Shown here: positions 31,844 through 41,481 of the stretch, in pieces
Layout: each line of letters starts with the position of its first letter
Position numbering within the stretch: position 1 is the stretch's first letter
From: Fibrobacter sp.
GTDB lineage: Bacteria > Fibrobacterota > Fibrobacteria > Fibrobacterales > Fibrobacteraceae
Length of the DNA: 56,659 nucleotides
Assembly (NCBI RefSeq): GCF_017545445.1
Contig: NZ_JAFWOM010000074.1
Span: 1 to 56,659 of the forward strand
Reading direction: 5' to 3'
The notes under the pieces: model-generated
Database searches by the model: none
The model's input: the letters and a program-made list of their open reading frames with translations, nothing else
Told to the model about the DNA's origin: nothing
Program-made: the position numbers and the translations under genes

Positions 31844-34216
31844 TTATTCACCAACGTAGTTGCTTTCGCACTTCATACCGTCATTTTCCGGTGTGACGAA
31901 GTGCATTTCAATACGACGGTTCATTTCGCGACCATCTGCCGTGTTGTTATCGTCAACCGGGCAGGTAGAGCCGAGACCGATAGCCTTAATGCGGTTCTTG
32001 GCAACGCCGAACTTCGTGAGCTGCTTCATAACGGCCTTAGCACGGCGGTCAGAGAGCTTGAGGTTCTTCTTAGCCTTACCGCGGTTGTCGGTATGACCCT
32101 GGATCACAATCTTGAGATCCTTGTATGCTTCGTCTTCCTTGAGCTTCTGAGCGACGCCCTTAAGGATTCTCTTAGCGTTAGCATTGACGGTAGCAGAACC
32201 GCTCTTGAAGGAGATACCTTCGAGCTTTTCGACCTTCTTCTTCGGGCAGCCGAATCCGTCATCACCAGCTTCAGCCGGGCAGCGGTCCATACCAGAGCAG
32301 ACACCTTCGAAGAGGTTGAACATATTTCTTTCGGTGACCCAAGCATCGCAGACGCCGTCCTTATCGAGGTCCGGATCCGGGAGCGGGCAACCATCGTTTG
32401 CAGGCACGCCGTGTTCGAGCGGGCACTTGTCGAGACCCTTACAGGTCTTGGAGATGAACCATTCCTTAGCAACAGATTCGTCTTCGGCAGCCTTTTCGAA
32501 GTAGTAGCCGAGCTTCTTCTGGACAACCCATTCGTCGCAAACGCCGTCGCCGTCGCTGTCCGGATCATCCCACGGACAACCCTTATTGCCAGCAGCACCA
32601 GCTTCACCCGGACACATATCGTAGCCCTTGCAGACGCCGGCATACTGATCGAGCTTGTTCTTGTCAGTGACCCACGGAGAGCAGAGACCATCGCCATCCG
32701 GATCCGGATTGTCTTCCGGGCAACCGTTGTTCATGAGCGTACCAGCTTCAGCCGGGCACTGGTCGATGCCAGAGCAAATATCCTTGAACTGATCCTGCAT
32801 ACCCTTCTGGCTAACCCAGGATTCGCAGACGCCGTCCTTATCCGGGTCCGGATCATCCGTCGGGCAACCATTGGAGCTGCTGCCCTTTTCGTTCGGGCAC
32901 TGGTCAACACCAGAGCAGATATTGCTGTAATCGTTAGCAACACCCTTTTCAGAAACCCATGCATCGCAAACGCCATCTTCGTCAGTATCCGGATTACCCA
33001 TCGGGCAACCAGAGTTCAAACGGTGACCAAAATCATCCGGGCAACGGTCATCGGCATCAGGCACGCCATCGCCATCACGATCCTGCGGAAGCAGGAAGCC
33101 GGACCAAGTCAAGCCGCCGAACAAAGCATACTGCGGATTGATGCGAAGCTGAGAAGCGTTGACACCAAAAGGCTGTTCTTGGTTTTGCTTGACATGGACA
33201 AAATTCAAGTAATTATCGTTACCCACATAGAAAGAACCACCGAGCTGGATGTCGAGCCCCACCGGCAGATGGAATACGAGACCAGCCGTAAGCTGCTTCA
33301 TGTCCAGCTTCTGGTCAACCGGATTGCCCATAGCATCACGATTCCACTGGAAAGCCTTGGTCTGGATATTCATGTACAATTCAGCAAAGACGGAAAGGAA
33401 GTCAAGAGGATAGACTTCGAGAGCGCCACTGAAAAACGGGAAGTTTTCGAACTTGATGCCCTGATACTTACCCATGGACATCTTGTAACCACCGTTCAAA
33501 TGAACAAGGAGGGGGAACACGTCAATCTTGGAAAGATCCAAAGTGATAGCGCCGCCAATAGTCATGTCGCCCTTCTTGGCGCCATAAGCATAGGCAACAC
33601 CCATTGGAGCCTGCTGACCGTTTATATAATTGAACGGAGCAGTACCAATGTATTCCGGTTCACGAACCCAGATACCTTGCTGATTTTCCTTGGAGGTATT
33701 GAAAGTATATCTGAAGAACACAGCCACATCGACCGGAATATCGGACGGAATCGGAGCACGGACCTTCAAGTTCGCAGCCAAATTGCCAACATAGCCCTTC
33801 TTTGTTCCAGAAAGCGGATCTCCATTGCATTCAGGGGCGCCACAAAGAGCATTGCCATTGAACTGGTCATAATAAACCGGCAACGTCACACCGAGGTCAA
33901 TGATGTCGAAAAGACCGATAGCAAAGCCTACATAGGCGCTAATGCCAATGTAGTTCGCAACTTCAGACTTCTGATTTGCATATTCATTTTCCAAGGCATA
34001 AGGATAAGCTTTAGCTTCGTCTTTTGGACGGAACATATTGTTTCCGAATGCAAAATCGCCCAAAGCATTAAATACAAGCTTGGAATGCCCAAGCGACTGA
34101 GCCGACTGTGTCTTGTTGACACCGACGAAACCAGTCTTGTTTATCGTCTGGGCATGCTGGTCTGCAAAGGCGGAAACCGCCAGTGCAAAGGCCAAACCCA
34201 TTGCTACTCGTTTCAT
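31844..34216 (-). CDS. OmpA-family outer membrane protein with TSP3-like calcium-binding repeats
   Basis: 790 residues. A signal peptide ends near residue 18 (VSAFADQ). Residues ~20-375 resemble a beta-barrel (GDFAFGNN, YIGISAYVGFAIGLFDIIDLGVTLPVYYDQF). Residues ~380-670 hold about six Asp-rich modules of the type DPDxDGVCDAWV...CP, each with paired Cys, as in thrombospondin type 3 repeats. The C terminus is an OmpA peptidoglycan-binding domain (GHTDNRG, LSDRRAKAVMKQL, GREMNRRIE). It probably links outer membrane and peptidoglycan. AGGAG precedes the ATG; a T-rich terminator hairpin follows. Confidence 0.93.
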   Translation of the reverse strand: MKRVAMGLAFALAVSAFADQHAQTINKTGFVGVNKTQSAQSLGHSKLVFNALGDFAFGNNMFRPKDEAKAYPYALENEYANQKSEVANYIGISAYVGFAIGLFDIIDLGVTLPVYYDQFNGNALCGAPECNGDPLSGTKKGYVGNLAANLKVRAPIPSDIPVDVAVFFRYTFNTSKENQQGIWVREPEYIGTAPFNYINGQQAPMGVAYAYGAKKGDMTIGGAITLDLSKIDVFPLLVHLNGGYKMSMGKYQGIKFENFPFFSGALEVYPLDFLSVFAELYMNIQTKAFQWNRDAMGNPVDQKLDMKQLTAGLVFHLPVGLDIQLGGSFYVGNDNYLNFVHVKQNQEQPFGVNASQLRINPQYALFGGLTWSGFLLPQDRDGDGVPDADDRCPDDFGHRLNSGCPMGNPDTDEDGVCDAWVSEKGVANDYSNICSGVDQCPNEKGSSSNGCPTDDPDPDKDGVCESWVSQKGMQDQFKDICSGIDQCPAEAGTLMNNGCPEDNPDPDGDGLCSPWVTDKNKLDQYAGVCKGYDMCPGEAGAAGNKGCPWDDPDSDGDGVCDEWVVQKKLGYYFEKAAEDESVAKEWFISKTCKGLDKCPLEHGVPANDGCPLPDPDLDKDGVCDAWVTERNMFNLFEGVCSGMDRCPAEAGDDGFGCPKKKVEKLEGISFKSGSATVNANAKRILKGVAQKLKEDEAYKDLKIVIQGHTDNRGKAKKNLKLSDRRAKAVMKQLTKFGVAKNRIKAIGLGSTCPVDDNNTADGREMNRRIEMHFVTPENDGMKCESNYVGE

Positions 34217-34391
34217 AGAGTCTCCTTGTTTTGAACCAACCTTGAATAGACAGGTTCTTATCGTATAGTAATGTTTAGTAGAAATATAACACTTTAATAA
34301 AAAGTCTGCACTTCAAATTGTGCAAAAAGATTGATAAATAATACATAAAAATTGCAAAATTTTCGTTTCATTTCTTTTTTTTTACACAAAT

Positions 34392-35099
34392 TCACTTAAA
34401 GAAGGTACTTTCGAATATTTCAGGGTACCGACGACAAAGACTTGTAAACCCGCTTTTACCAATTATGATGTGATCGAGAACTGGAATTTGCAAAATTTTT
34501 CCCGACGCGCAAAGCACCCGCGTGATAGACATGTCCTCAGGACTTGGCTCCAGCGAACCCGACGGGTGATTGTGAATAAAGATGACAGAAACAGCGCGAT
34601 CTTCGATGGCAAGCGCAAATGCCTCGCGAGGGTGAACCGGAGTCTGGTTGACAAGCCCTGTCGTGAGTTCATGCACCCGAATAACATAATTCGCGGAATT
34701 CAAGGAAACGACCACCAAATGTTCCTGCGGCTCGTACTTCATATACGCCACACGCGACAGAACATCTTCGGGAGTAGAAACAGGAATCGCCTTGTCGCTC
34801 AAGATAAAGCGACCAGAAAGTTCCAAGCAGGCAAGAATCTGCGAAGCTTTGACCTTCCCCAGCCCGCGAATACTCCTAAGACGTTCCAAGGAAGGGACCG
34901 ACGTTTCCGTCGAAAGGAACTGCGCAAGCCGCCGCGAAAGCTCAAAAACATCACAATCGTGACAACCGCTCCCCAAAATAATCGCAAGCAATTCTTCGTT
35001 GCTCAGCGCACTAACCCCAGAATATTCAAGTTTTTCGCGGGGCATCAAATGGAATTCGGGAAGATTGAAAAGAGCAACCTGATTATGGTTCATCCGCAT
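34392..35099 (-). CDS. radC: RadC family (JAB1/MPN-type) protein
   Basis: 235 residues. N-terminal helix-hairpin-helix-like part (about 25-110: LSNEELLAIILGSG, RLRSIRGLGKVKASQILACLEL) precedes the JAMM motif FIHNHPSGSLEPSPEDMSIT with the metal ligands His-x-His and Asp. Despite the name, a role in DNA repair is not established for this family. TAGGAGAAA is a strong ribosome binding site. It is separated from the OmpA gene by an AT-rich gap (34217-34391) with no visible gene. Confidence 0.93.
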   Translation of the reverse strand: MRMNHNQVALFNLPEFHLMPREKLEYSGVSALSNEELLAIILGSGCHDCDVFELSRRLAQFLSTETSVPSLERLRSIRGLGKVKASQILACLELSGRFILSDKAIPVSTPEDVLSRVAYMKYEPQEHLVVVSLNSANYVIRVHELTTGLVNQTPVHPREAFALAIEDRAVSVIFIHNHPSGSLEPSPEDMSITRVLCASGKILQIPVLDHIIIGKSGFTSLCRRYPEIFESTFFK

Positions 35100-35281
35100 T
35101 TTCTCCTAAAAAAAGTGGTTCTATTATATAAACACGCTTTTTTCAGGATTTTGGACCAAAAATGAATATAAAGGGAACTATGAATTATTTACACTAAAAA
35201 TACAACAAAAAAAAGCCCCTTTAATTCCGTAGTAAGTAGGACTATGTGAATTTTTTCGAGAACATATGATGACGTTCGGCA
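35100..35281. other. Intergenic region at the left edge of the polysaccharide locus
   Basis: An AT-rich divergent gap between radC and the plus-strand acylation genes. ATTATATAAA near 35125 is -10-like in both directions. No gene or repeat is visible. Confidence 0.3.
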
Positions 35282-35521
35282 ATGCGCACACCCCAAGTCC
35301 TGCACACCGATTGTATTTTTTACAACGCAATAGCGCAAAGATCAACAGCTTTGATTAGTCGACTTCAATTACGAATCGGCAAAAATTCTAAAAAAGAACT
35401 TGAACGAGTCAACAAATTTCCATCCTACAATAAAGATATGCCTATTAAAACAGAAAAACTGTTTGACAAGGACTTTATCAAAGATGTATCTTTGACTAGA
35501 AATTTCAAAAAAAGGTTTTGA
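35282..35521 (+). CDS. Possible short gene or gene remnant before the MBOAT gene
   Basis: A 79-codon frame ends one base before the MBOAT ATG (TGATATG), spacing that suggests coupling. Its last ~45 residues (SKKELERVNKFPSYNKDMPIKTEKLF) have protein-like composition, whereas the beginning does not; translation might start at an internal ATG near 35440. No family was recognised. It could be the tail of a lost gene at the edge of the imported locus. Confidence 0.25.
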   Translation: MRTPQVLHTDCIFYNAIAQRSTALISRLQLRIGKNSKKELERVNKFPSYNKDMPIKTEKLFDKDFIKDVSLTRNFKKRF

Positions 35522-35522
35522 T

Positions 35523-36941
35523 ATGATTTTTAACTCATTCAATTTCATTATTATTTTTCCATTCATTTTTTTGCTTTATTATGTAATACCAGCAAAATTT
35601 GACAGATTAAGAAACTCCTTTTTACTTGTTACAAGCTATTTGCTTTACTTAAATTGGAAACCTGTATATGCACTTATTCTAATCGGAGTTACGTTCTTTA
35701 CATATTTAGGAGCTAAAATACTTGGAAAACAAAGAAACAAACGCAAATTTATATTGTCATTTTTTGTAATCCTAACATTGTTGCCTTTACTTTTCTTCAA
35801 ATATTTTAATTTTGTAAATGAAATCATTTTTCATGTATTATCCATCATTGGATTACAATTCAAACTTGTTGGGCTAAATTGGGCAGTCCCCATAGGCATC
35901 TCCTTCTTCACGTTTCAAGCTTTGGGATATTTATGGGATGTTTACTATCAAAAAATAGAACCTGAAAAAAATTTTTTAGTTTATAGTCTTTTTATTTCAT
36001 TTTTCCCATCAATTCTTTCTGGCCCAATCAACAAAGCATCTCTAATACTACCTCAGTTACATAATTTGCGCAAACAGTTTGATTATCCCAAAATTGTAGA
36101 AGGCTTAAAATATCTCTTATGGGGAATGTTTATGAAAACTGTTGTTGCTGACAGAGCTGGACTTTATGTGGATACAATTCTCCCTAACTACATAAATTAT
36201 ACGGGAGTATCTTGTTTAGTTGCTGTTTTTTTCTATACCATTCAAATTTATTCTGATTTCGCGGGTTATTCATTAATGGCGATTGGTGTTGGCAAAACAC
36301 TAGGTTTTGAATTAACAGAAAATTTCCGCAGACCATATTTTTCTTTCAGCGTAACGGATTTTTGGAGACGTTGGCACATTTCGCTATCAACTTGGTTAAA
36401 AGATTATGTTTACATCCCGCTAGGGGGAAGTAGATGTTCCAAGCCAAGAAATTACCTAAACATCCTAATAACATTCCTTGTTAGCGGAATTTGGCATGGA
36501 GCTAACTGGACTTTTATTATTTGGGGACTTTTACATGGGATTTTTCAAATCATTGAAAAAATACTTGGGCAGCAAACATGCAATTACAAACGACTTGGAA
36601 AATCTATCAAGATTGTCACAACATTTATTCTGATCAGTTTTGCTTGGATATTCTTTAGAATGCCAACATTGTCCGATGCGTTGGGCGTTGTAAAACGAAT
36701 ATTAGACATAAGTCTCCCGAAAACCATTTATACCGGCAGTATTACTGTATTCTCGTTTATGATTTTAGGAACAACGATATTATTTATAAAAGATTTCGCA
36801 GATGAATTCCTACCAGGAAAATTTAAATTTTTCAATAATTCAAATATTTTTATTCGCTGGTTGTCGTATATAGTATGCATGATATCTATTATGCTTGCCG
36901 GAGTATTTAGTGCAGATCAATTTATTTATGCGAACTTTTAG
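35523..36941 (+). CDS. MBOAT (AlgI/DltB-type) membrane O-acyltransferase
   Basis: 472 residues with about ten hydrophobic helices. Family blocks are GISFFTFQALGYLWDVYY, FFPSILSGPI, SDFAGYSLMAIGVGKTLGF, DFWRRWHISLSTWLKDYVYIPLGGSR (H285) and SGIWHGANWTFIIWG with the catalytic H325. These proteins move an acyl group across the membrane for O-acylation of polysaccharides. AAAGG precedes the ATG. With the following SGNH gene it forms the usual two-component acetylation pair, pointing toward the polysaccharide operon. Confidence 0.92.
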   Translation: MIFNSFNFIIIFPFIFLLYYVIPAKFDRLRNSFLLVTSYLLYLNWKPVYALILIGVTFFTYLGAKILGKQRNKRKFILSFFVILTLLPLLFFKYFNFVNEIIFHVLSIIGLQFKLVGLNWAVPIGISFFTFQALGYLWDVYYQKIEPEKNFLVYSLFISFFPSILSGPINKASLILPQLHNLRKQFDYPKIVEGLKYLLWGMFMKTVVADRAGLYVDTILPNYINYTGVSCLVAVFFYTIQIYSDFAGYSLMAIGVGKTLGFELTENFRRPYFSFSVTDFWRRWHISLSTWLKDYVYIPLGGSRCSKPRNYLNILITFLVSGIWHGANWTFIIWGLLHGIFQIIEKILGQQTCNYKRLGKSIKIVTTFILISFAWIFFRMPTLSDALGVVKRILDISLPKTIYTGSITVFSFMILGTTILFIKDFADEFLPGKFKFFNNSNIFIRWLSYIVCMISIMLAGVFSADQFIYANF

Positions 36942-36956
36942 TTGATAGGATTGAAA

Positions 36957-37904
36957 ATGGTTCAAATTAAATTTATTCGTAAATTAACTCTTTTTGTAAC
37001 TCTCTTAGTTGTCCTAGATTTTTCTCTTGGATACATCTTTAAATATATGTCCGTTCACTCAAAAGGTGGATATGTAGCTCATCACAATCATATTATCGAT
37101 AAAACTCACGAAGATGTTTTAATATTTGGTTCTTCAAGGGCTATACACCATTACAATCCTGAAATAATATCCAAAAGTTTAAACATGACCTGTTATAATG
37201 CAGGCCAAGATGGAAATGGCATCATTTTATTCTATGGTTGGTGGAAACTCATAAGTCAACGGTACCATCCCAAGTTGATTATTTACGATATCACAACTGG
37301 ATTTGATTTACAAAAAAATGATAACCATAAGTATCTTGGTTGGTTGAAGGAATTGTACGACAGGAATCCAATTCCAGAAATATTTGAAGCAGTTGATAGA
37401 ACAGAAAGAGTAAAAATGCTAAGCAGAACTTATCGATATAATTCAAAATTTCAACAGATCGCTGCAGATTATTTTCATCCAATATACAAGGTAAAGGGGA
37501 ATGGATTCTTACCTCTAGCCGGAGTATTAGACACCATGAAAATTGCGAAAAATAAATCTGAAAATAGAATTCAATTTGACTCCTTAAAAATTAATTATCT
37601 GGCTAAATTCATCGAAAATATCGGTGATAGTCAGATTATTTTCGTCCATTCGCCCATATGGTATGGTCTTGATACGGCGTGGTTGCGACCGATAAGAGAA
37701 TTGTGCGCAAAAAACAATATTAGATTCCTTGATTACTCAAATGATTTCGAATTCGTTCATAACAACAACTTGTTCAAAGACGGAAGCCATTTGAATGCAG
37801 AAGGAGCTGATCTTTTTACGGAAAAACTGGTTAAAGACTTAAAAAAGTTAAATTTTTCAATTGATGAAAAACATCCTCAGCTTGAACTTTTTCTCACCCC
37901 TTGA
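36957..37904 (+). CDS. Membrane-anchored SGNH/DltD-AlgX-like protein
   Basis: 315 residues from ATG at 36957 (AGGA seven bases upstream); the frame also opens on a TTG five codons earlier. One N-terminal membrane anchor (~10-30) precedes an SGNH-type domain with G58-S59-S60-R61 in VLIFGSSRAIHHYNP and the Asp275/His278 pair in FKDGSHLNAEGA. Such partners of MBOAT proteins accept the acyl group on Ser and pass it to the glycan. It starts 15 bases after the MBOAT stop. Confidence 0.78.
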   Translation: MVQIKFIRKLTLFVTLLVVLDFSLGYIFKYMSVHSKGGYVAHHNHIIDKTHEDVLIFGSSRAIHHYNPEIISKSLNMTCYNAGQDGNGIILFYGWWKLISQRYHPKLIIYDITTGFDLQKNDNHKYLGWLKELYDRNPIPEIFEAVDRTERVKMLSRTYRYNSKFQQIAADYFHPIYKVKGNGFLPLAGVLDTMKIAKNKSENRIQFDSLKINYLAKFIENIGDSQIIFVHSPIWYGLDTAWLRPIRELCAKNNIRFLDYSNDFEFVHNNNLFKDGSHLNAEGADLFTEKLVKDLKKLNFSIDEKHPQLELFLTP

Positions 37905-37931
37905 TAAAGTATAAAACGCCATCGAAGGAGA

Positions 37932-38052
37932 GAGTCTGCTTTGAGCCAATGGACACGATGAGATCTCACTTGCGAGACTCGTCGCGGAAGTCCATTAGTT
38001 CACGCAACGTTGTGGACGCCCTTTCGTTGCGCGCCTTGGTAGACTCATTTTT
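37932..38052 (+). ncRNA. Candidate structured RNA with three-way-junction pattern
   Basis: In a gene-free gap between convergent units, three nested helices can form. Closing stem: GAGTCTGC (37932-37939) with GTAGACTC (38039-38046), eight pairs including one G-U. Arm 1: ATGGAC (37949-37954) with GTCCAT (37990-37995), capped by GATGAG-TCTC / GAGA-CTCGTC (37957-37967, 37974-37983). Arm 2: CGCAACG (38003-38009) with CGTTGCG (38025-38031). TTTTT follows the closing stem at 38048-38052, like an intrinsic terminator on the plus strand. The helices exist on both strands, so direction is uncertain. It does not match tRNA, 5S, SRP or RNase P signatures that I know. Confidence 0.45.
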
Positions 38053-38143
38053 CACTTAGGCGAGCAGAAACACTATCCAGCCTTCCCCCCACAATAACCG
38101 GAAAGGCCCCCAAATATTTTATTGTCTCAACAAAAATTCCGCC

Positions 38144-38701
38144 CTATTCAATAATATCATTCACACCTTTTTCATTGATGACCTTCGCAGGAACCCCAGC
38201 AATAGTCACATTTGACATTGGAAAACTCTTATTCACCACAGCATTTGCACCAATGGCAACATAATCACCAATGACAATACCACCAAAAATTTTTGCACCA
38301 GGAGCAATATAAACATGATCACCAATAACGGGGAAACACTCCCTTTTTCGAGCATCAGCACCAATATTGACCCCAACATGAATTTTGCAGAAGTCCCCGA
38401 TTTTCGCATGGGAATTGATAATTATGGGTCCAGTATGTGCAATGCACAATCCCTTACCAACAACATTAATAGGAATGCTAAATCCAGTGAGTAATCCAAG
38501 TTTAAATTTTTTGTATCGACAATATGCACCAAACAACTTATTTAAAATTCCACCTTTTGAATTACTATAATATTCACATTTACGAAGCAATATTTCGTAT
38601 TTCCAAACAACATCATACATTTTAGGGGCTTTACCTTTTCTCCCCAAAGCATTTTTATCGGCTTCTAAATATTCTTGTAAATCAGCTTTATTCTTTATCA
38701 T
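38144..38701 (-). CDS. Serine O-acetyltransferase-like hexapeptide acyltransferase
   Basis: 185 residues. An N-terminal helical part (~1-75) precedes a left-handed beta-helix made of hexapeptide repeats (GPIIINSHAKIGDFCKIHVGVNIGA, HVYIAPGAKIFGGIVIGDYVAIGANAVV) and ends in the usual PAKVI tail. It resembles CysE-like enzymes used in polysaccharide loci (WbbJ/WcaB type) to O- or N-acetylate sugars rather than in cysteine synthesis. GGAGG lies eight bases before the ATG. It is the last gene of the 13-gene operon. Confidence 0.8.
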   Translation of the reverse strand: MIKNKADLQEYLEADKNALGRKGKAPKMYDVVWKYEILLRKCEYYSNSKGGILNKLFGAYCRYKKFKLGLLTGFSIPINVVGKGLCIAHTGPIIINSHAKIGDFCKIHVGVNIGADARKRECFPVIGDHVYIAPGAKIFGGIVIGDYVAIGANAVVNKSFPMSNVTIAGVPAKVINEKGVNDIIE

Positions 38702-38782
38702 GTAAAGACCTCCATTTAGCTGTTAAATAACGTATTTTCAATAGAAATATCTATTTTTCAAATATAATTATAAAATTCTACA

Positions 38783-39964
38783 TCAAACAAACATCTTTAT
38801 TTTTCTTTTTACCCTTCCCAAAATTTTCCTTATTTGTTTATGCAATCTAGCCATTGCAGATGGAAACGGACAATACATCTTTATCAATTCGTCAAGAGAG
38901 TAATTATCTAAATTAGCGAAGAATTCAGCTCTTTTGGGATGCTGCTTGCTAGAACGCACAATACAAGGATTACCAGCAATAGCATATTCTAGCTTGGATT
39001 CGCATTGAACCACCTTGTCAGCTACGGAATCGAAGAGTTCAATGCCGAAGGAAGTATTCAGCAAGACAACGGAAGTTCCCTTGTTGTCGTTCATTTCTGG
39101 ATGGTATTTTGAAATTCCCCAATAGTCGCCCAAAGTAATGTCCGCTATTCGAGGCAGTTTGCGGTAGCGACATTCTCCACAAGAGACATTCTGACAAATG
39201 CGGCTCTTGAACAGGTGCATATATTTCGAACGGTTTAGAGGCACAGCAACTGATCTTCCAGACTCGAACTGATGCAGCAGCGCATAGCCGCTCCAGCCTT
39301 CCGACTTGTCGCGGAAATTGATACAATCCAAAACAGAATTATCCGTTTTCTCCATTTCGCGGACATATTTCTCAAAAACATTCACGCTTGGCATGCCATG
39401 ACACACAATATCCACCGTAACCAAATCGACAGAATCGGATACTTTGCCAAGTACAGCATAAAGCCCAGCCACCTGGCAAGGAGTTCCCGAGAACAGCACT
39501 TTTCGCCCCACCTTGAGCAATGCACGGACTTTCTTGTAGATCAACCCAACATTGGCCTGCACATACTTAGAACCACGCAATTTCACCAAGTCAACCTTAT
39601 TGTCAACAATAATGAATCCAAAACGGGTTGGAGCAATTCTTGCAACACCTACCACAACACCACCGTCATCCAAAACACGTTCAGCCAAAACGGTGAAAAT
39701 CCCTCCGCTGGAAGACTGCAAACGGATAGACTCATCCTTCGCATAAGCAGCCACCGTTTTAGGCAAAATATTCGCGACATTTGGATTTTCGACAGCCTTA
39801 TTCCATGGACACACCCGTTCGCAAGCGCCGCATTCGACGCATTTTTTCACATCAATCACAGGGCGATAGAAGCCCTCAGCATCTAATTGCATGGAAATCG
39901 CACTACGAGCACAGGCATTGGCACAAGCCGCACAGGAAGAACAGTTCTGGACGGGGATATTCAT
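38783..39964 (-). CDS. FrhB/FdhB-type coenzyme F420 hydrogenase beta-subunit-like Fe-S protein
   Basis: 393 residues. Two ferredoxin-type clusters: C8-x2-C11-x2-C14-x3-C18 and C42-x2-C45-x2-C48-x3-CP. The remainder carries FrhB N and C domains (SSSGGIFTVLAERVL, FSGTPCQVAGLYAVLG, CHGMPSVNVFEKY, SCGECRYRKLPRIADITLGDYWGI). In polysaccharide clusters such proteins recur next to pyruvyltransferase genes; their redox role there is not settled. One base separates it from the flippase gene. Confidence 0.85.
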   Translation of the reverse strand: MNIPVQNCSSCAACANACARSAISMQLDAEGFYRPVIDVKKCVECGACERVCPWNKAVENPNVANILPKTVAAYAKDESIRLQSSSGGIFTVLAERVLDDGGVVVGVARIAPTRFGFIIVDNKVDLVKLRGSKYVQANVGLIYKKVRALLKVGRKVLFSGTPCQVAGLYAVLGKVSDSVDLVTVDIVCHGMPSVNVFEKYVREMEKTDNSVLDCINFRDKSEGWSGYALLHQFESGRSVAVPLNRSKYMHLFKSRICQNVSCGECRYRKLPRIADITLGDYWGISKYHPEMNDNKGTSVVLLNTSFGIELFDSVADKVVQCESKLEYAIAGNPCIVRSSKQHPKRAEFFANLDNYSLDELIKMYCPFPSAMARLHKQIRKILGRVKRKIKMFV

Positions 39965-39965
39965 A

Positions 39966-41480
39966 CTAGACTCGCTTCAAAAATTTCTTTATAGGCTTCA
40001 AAATCAAGTCTCTTTCATAAGCATTCATTGAAAATGCAAAAAATAACGGCAAGTAAACAATCAAATAAAAAACAATGCCCACGATAAGTTTAACAACAGT
40101 ATCAAGATCGTATTGTTGCAAAACATAGTACGTCAACACGGTCAACACACCAGGAACAATAGACATCTTAATAATTTCCTTCCAGAACCCAATAATATCT
40201 ATATTTTGCTTGACTTGGTAATACACATTCATCACTAAAATTTGCCCTAAAACAAGAGCTCCTGCAATAGCACAAGCACAGCCAATTCCACCAAAGTACT
40301 TAGACAAAGGGATCTGGGCACCAAGGCTCACTAGCGAAATGCATAAATACAAAAGCGATCTAAATTTCATCTGGTTACGAGCCTGCAAAATAGTAATTCC
40401 CAAATTTTGAATGAGCGGCACAGTCAAAGGAACAAAGAACAACATGGAAATAATATAAGCATCGTCATAGCCCTCCCCCGCCCAAAGATGAATGAACTGA
40501 CGACCAAACAGAAAAAAGCCCGAAAGAACCAAAACCATCACACAATATTGAATTCTCCCCGTTTTTATAAATAAATCTGAGATAGCCGTGCCATTGGATT
40601 CCCGCACAGCCATTGCTGTGACTTTTGGTAAAAAAACACCACTGATGGCAGAAGAAAAACTCATGTACATGTGTTCCAATTGAATTGCAACGGCAAAAAC
40701 GGCAACCGCAGCAGTTCCCACAAACGCACCTAATACAAATTGGCCAGTACTCCAATAAATACGATCCATAATAGCATTCAAGAATATCCAAAAAGAATAA
40801 ATCGAAACCTCTTTCAGAAAGCCCCACTGGAACCTGGCAAATTTTAATTTGATTTTCAAATAATGCTTACAATACCAATAATTCAACCCAAGCGTCAATA
40901 TGTTAAAAACAGTCGTGACAACAACCATAGCAACAGCTTTATAACCAAAATTCAGCAGGACAATCATCGTCACTGTATTCAAAATAATTCGAAAAATCAA
41001 AACAACTTTTTGGAAAACAAATTGTTCATAAGCTGTAATAACAGATCCAAACAAACTAAAAGGGAATGAAATCGCCAAATTAAAAATCATCAAAGCAAGA
41101 ATAAACTTCGTTCGTTCAAGTTCGTTGGCAGTCATAGCTGCATCGAAAATATTCTCGGCGTTCAAATATAAAATACCACCAGCCATCAAGGCAATTATTC
41201 CTATACCACAATACAATAAAAAGAACATACCAAACATTTCGTATTGTTCTTTGCATTTGTTTTCTGCACGAAATTTTGCAGTATAACGAACAATTGCATT
41301 TCCAAAGCCCAAATCAAGTACCATCAAATACGCAACAATCGATGCGGCAATAGAGTAAAGGCCATACTCCGATTTGCCCATCATACGAAGCATAAATGGC
41401 GTGTAAAGAAGCCCAACAAGGTTATGAAGAGCAAGCACGACATACGAAAGCAAAGCACCTATTTTCAGCTGTGATTGCAT
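39966..41480 (-). CDS. Wzx-type polysaccharide flippase
   Basis: 504 residues with about 12-14 hydrophobic helices and the MATE/MOP-superfamily opening (LVGLLYTPFMLRMMGKSEYGLYSIAASIVAYLMVLDLGFGNAIVRYTAKFRAENK). Wzx proteins move undecaprenyl-linked repeat units across the inner membrane. With the Wzy-like gene it indicates Wzx/Wzy-dependent assembly; no chain-length regulator or export channel is in the window. Confidence 0.9.
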   Translation of the reverse strand: MQSQLKIGALLSYVVLALHNLVGLLYTPFMLRMMGKSEYGLYSIAASIVAYLMVLDLGFGNAIVRYTAKFRAENKCKEQYEMFGMFFLLYCGIGIIALMAGGILYLNAENIFDAAMTANELERTKFILALMIFNLAISFPFSLFGSVITAYEQFVFQKVVLIFRIILNTVTMIVLLNFGYKAVAMVVVTTVFNILTLGLNYWYCKHYLKIKLKFARFQWGFLKEVSIYSFWIFLNAIMDRIYWSTGQFVLGAFVGTAAVAVFAVAIQLEHMYMSFSSAISGVFLPKVTAMAVRESNGTAISDLFIKTGRIQYCVMVLVLSGFFLFGRQFIHLWAGEGYDDAYIISMLFFVPLTVPLIQNLGITILQARNQMKFRSLLYLCISLVSLGAQIPLSKYFGGIGCACAIAGALVLGQILVMNVYYQVKQNIDIIGFWKEIIKMSIVPGVLTVLTYYVLQQYDLDTVVKLIVGIVFYLIVYLPLFFAFSMNAYERDLILKPIKKFLKRV

Positions 41481-41481
41481 A

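Noticed and set aside
31901..34234. Plus-strand open frame of 777 codons opposite the OmpA gene
   Set aside because: It is antisense to a gene with clear signal peptide, TSP3 repeats and OmpA domain; its product is Arg/His/Ile-rich with no recognisable motif, a shadow of biased codon use.
37932..38052. The structured element considered as a tRNA or 5S rRNA
   Set aside because: There is no TTCRANNC arm or CCA end for tRNA, and no CCGAACTCAG-type core of 5S rRNA, despite the three-way-junction pattern.
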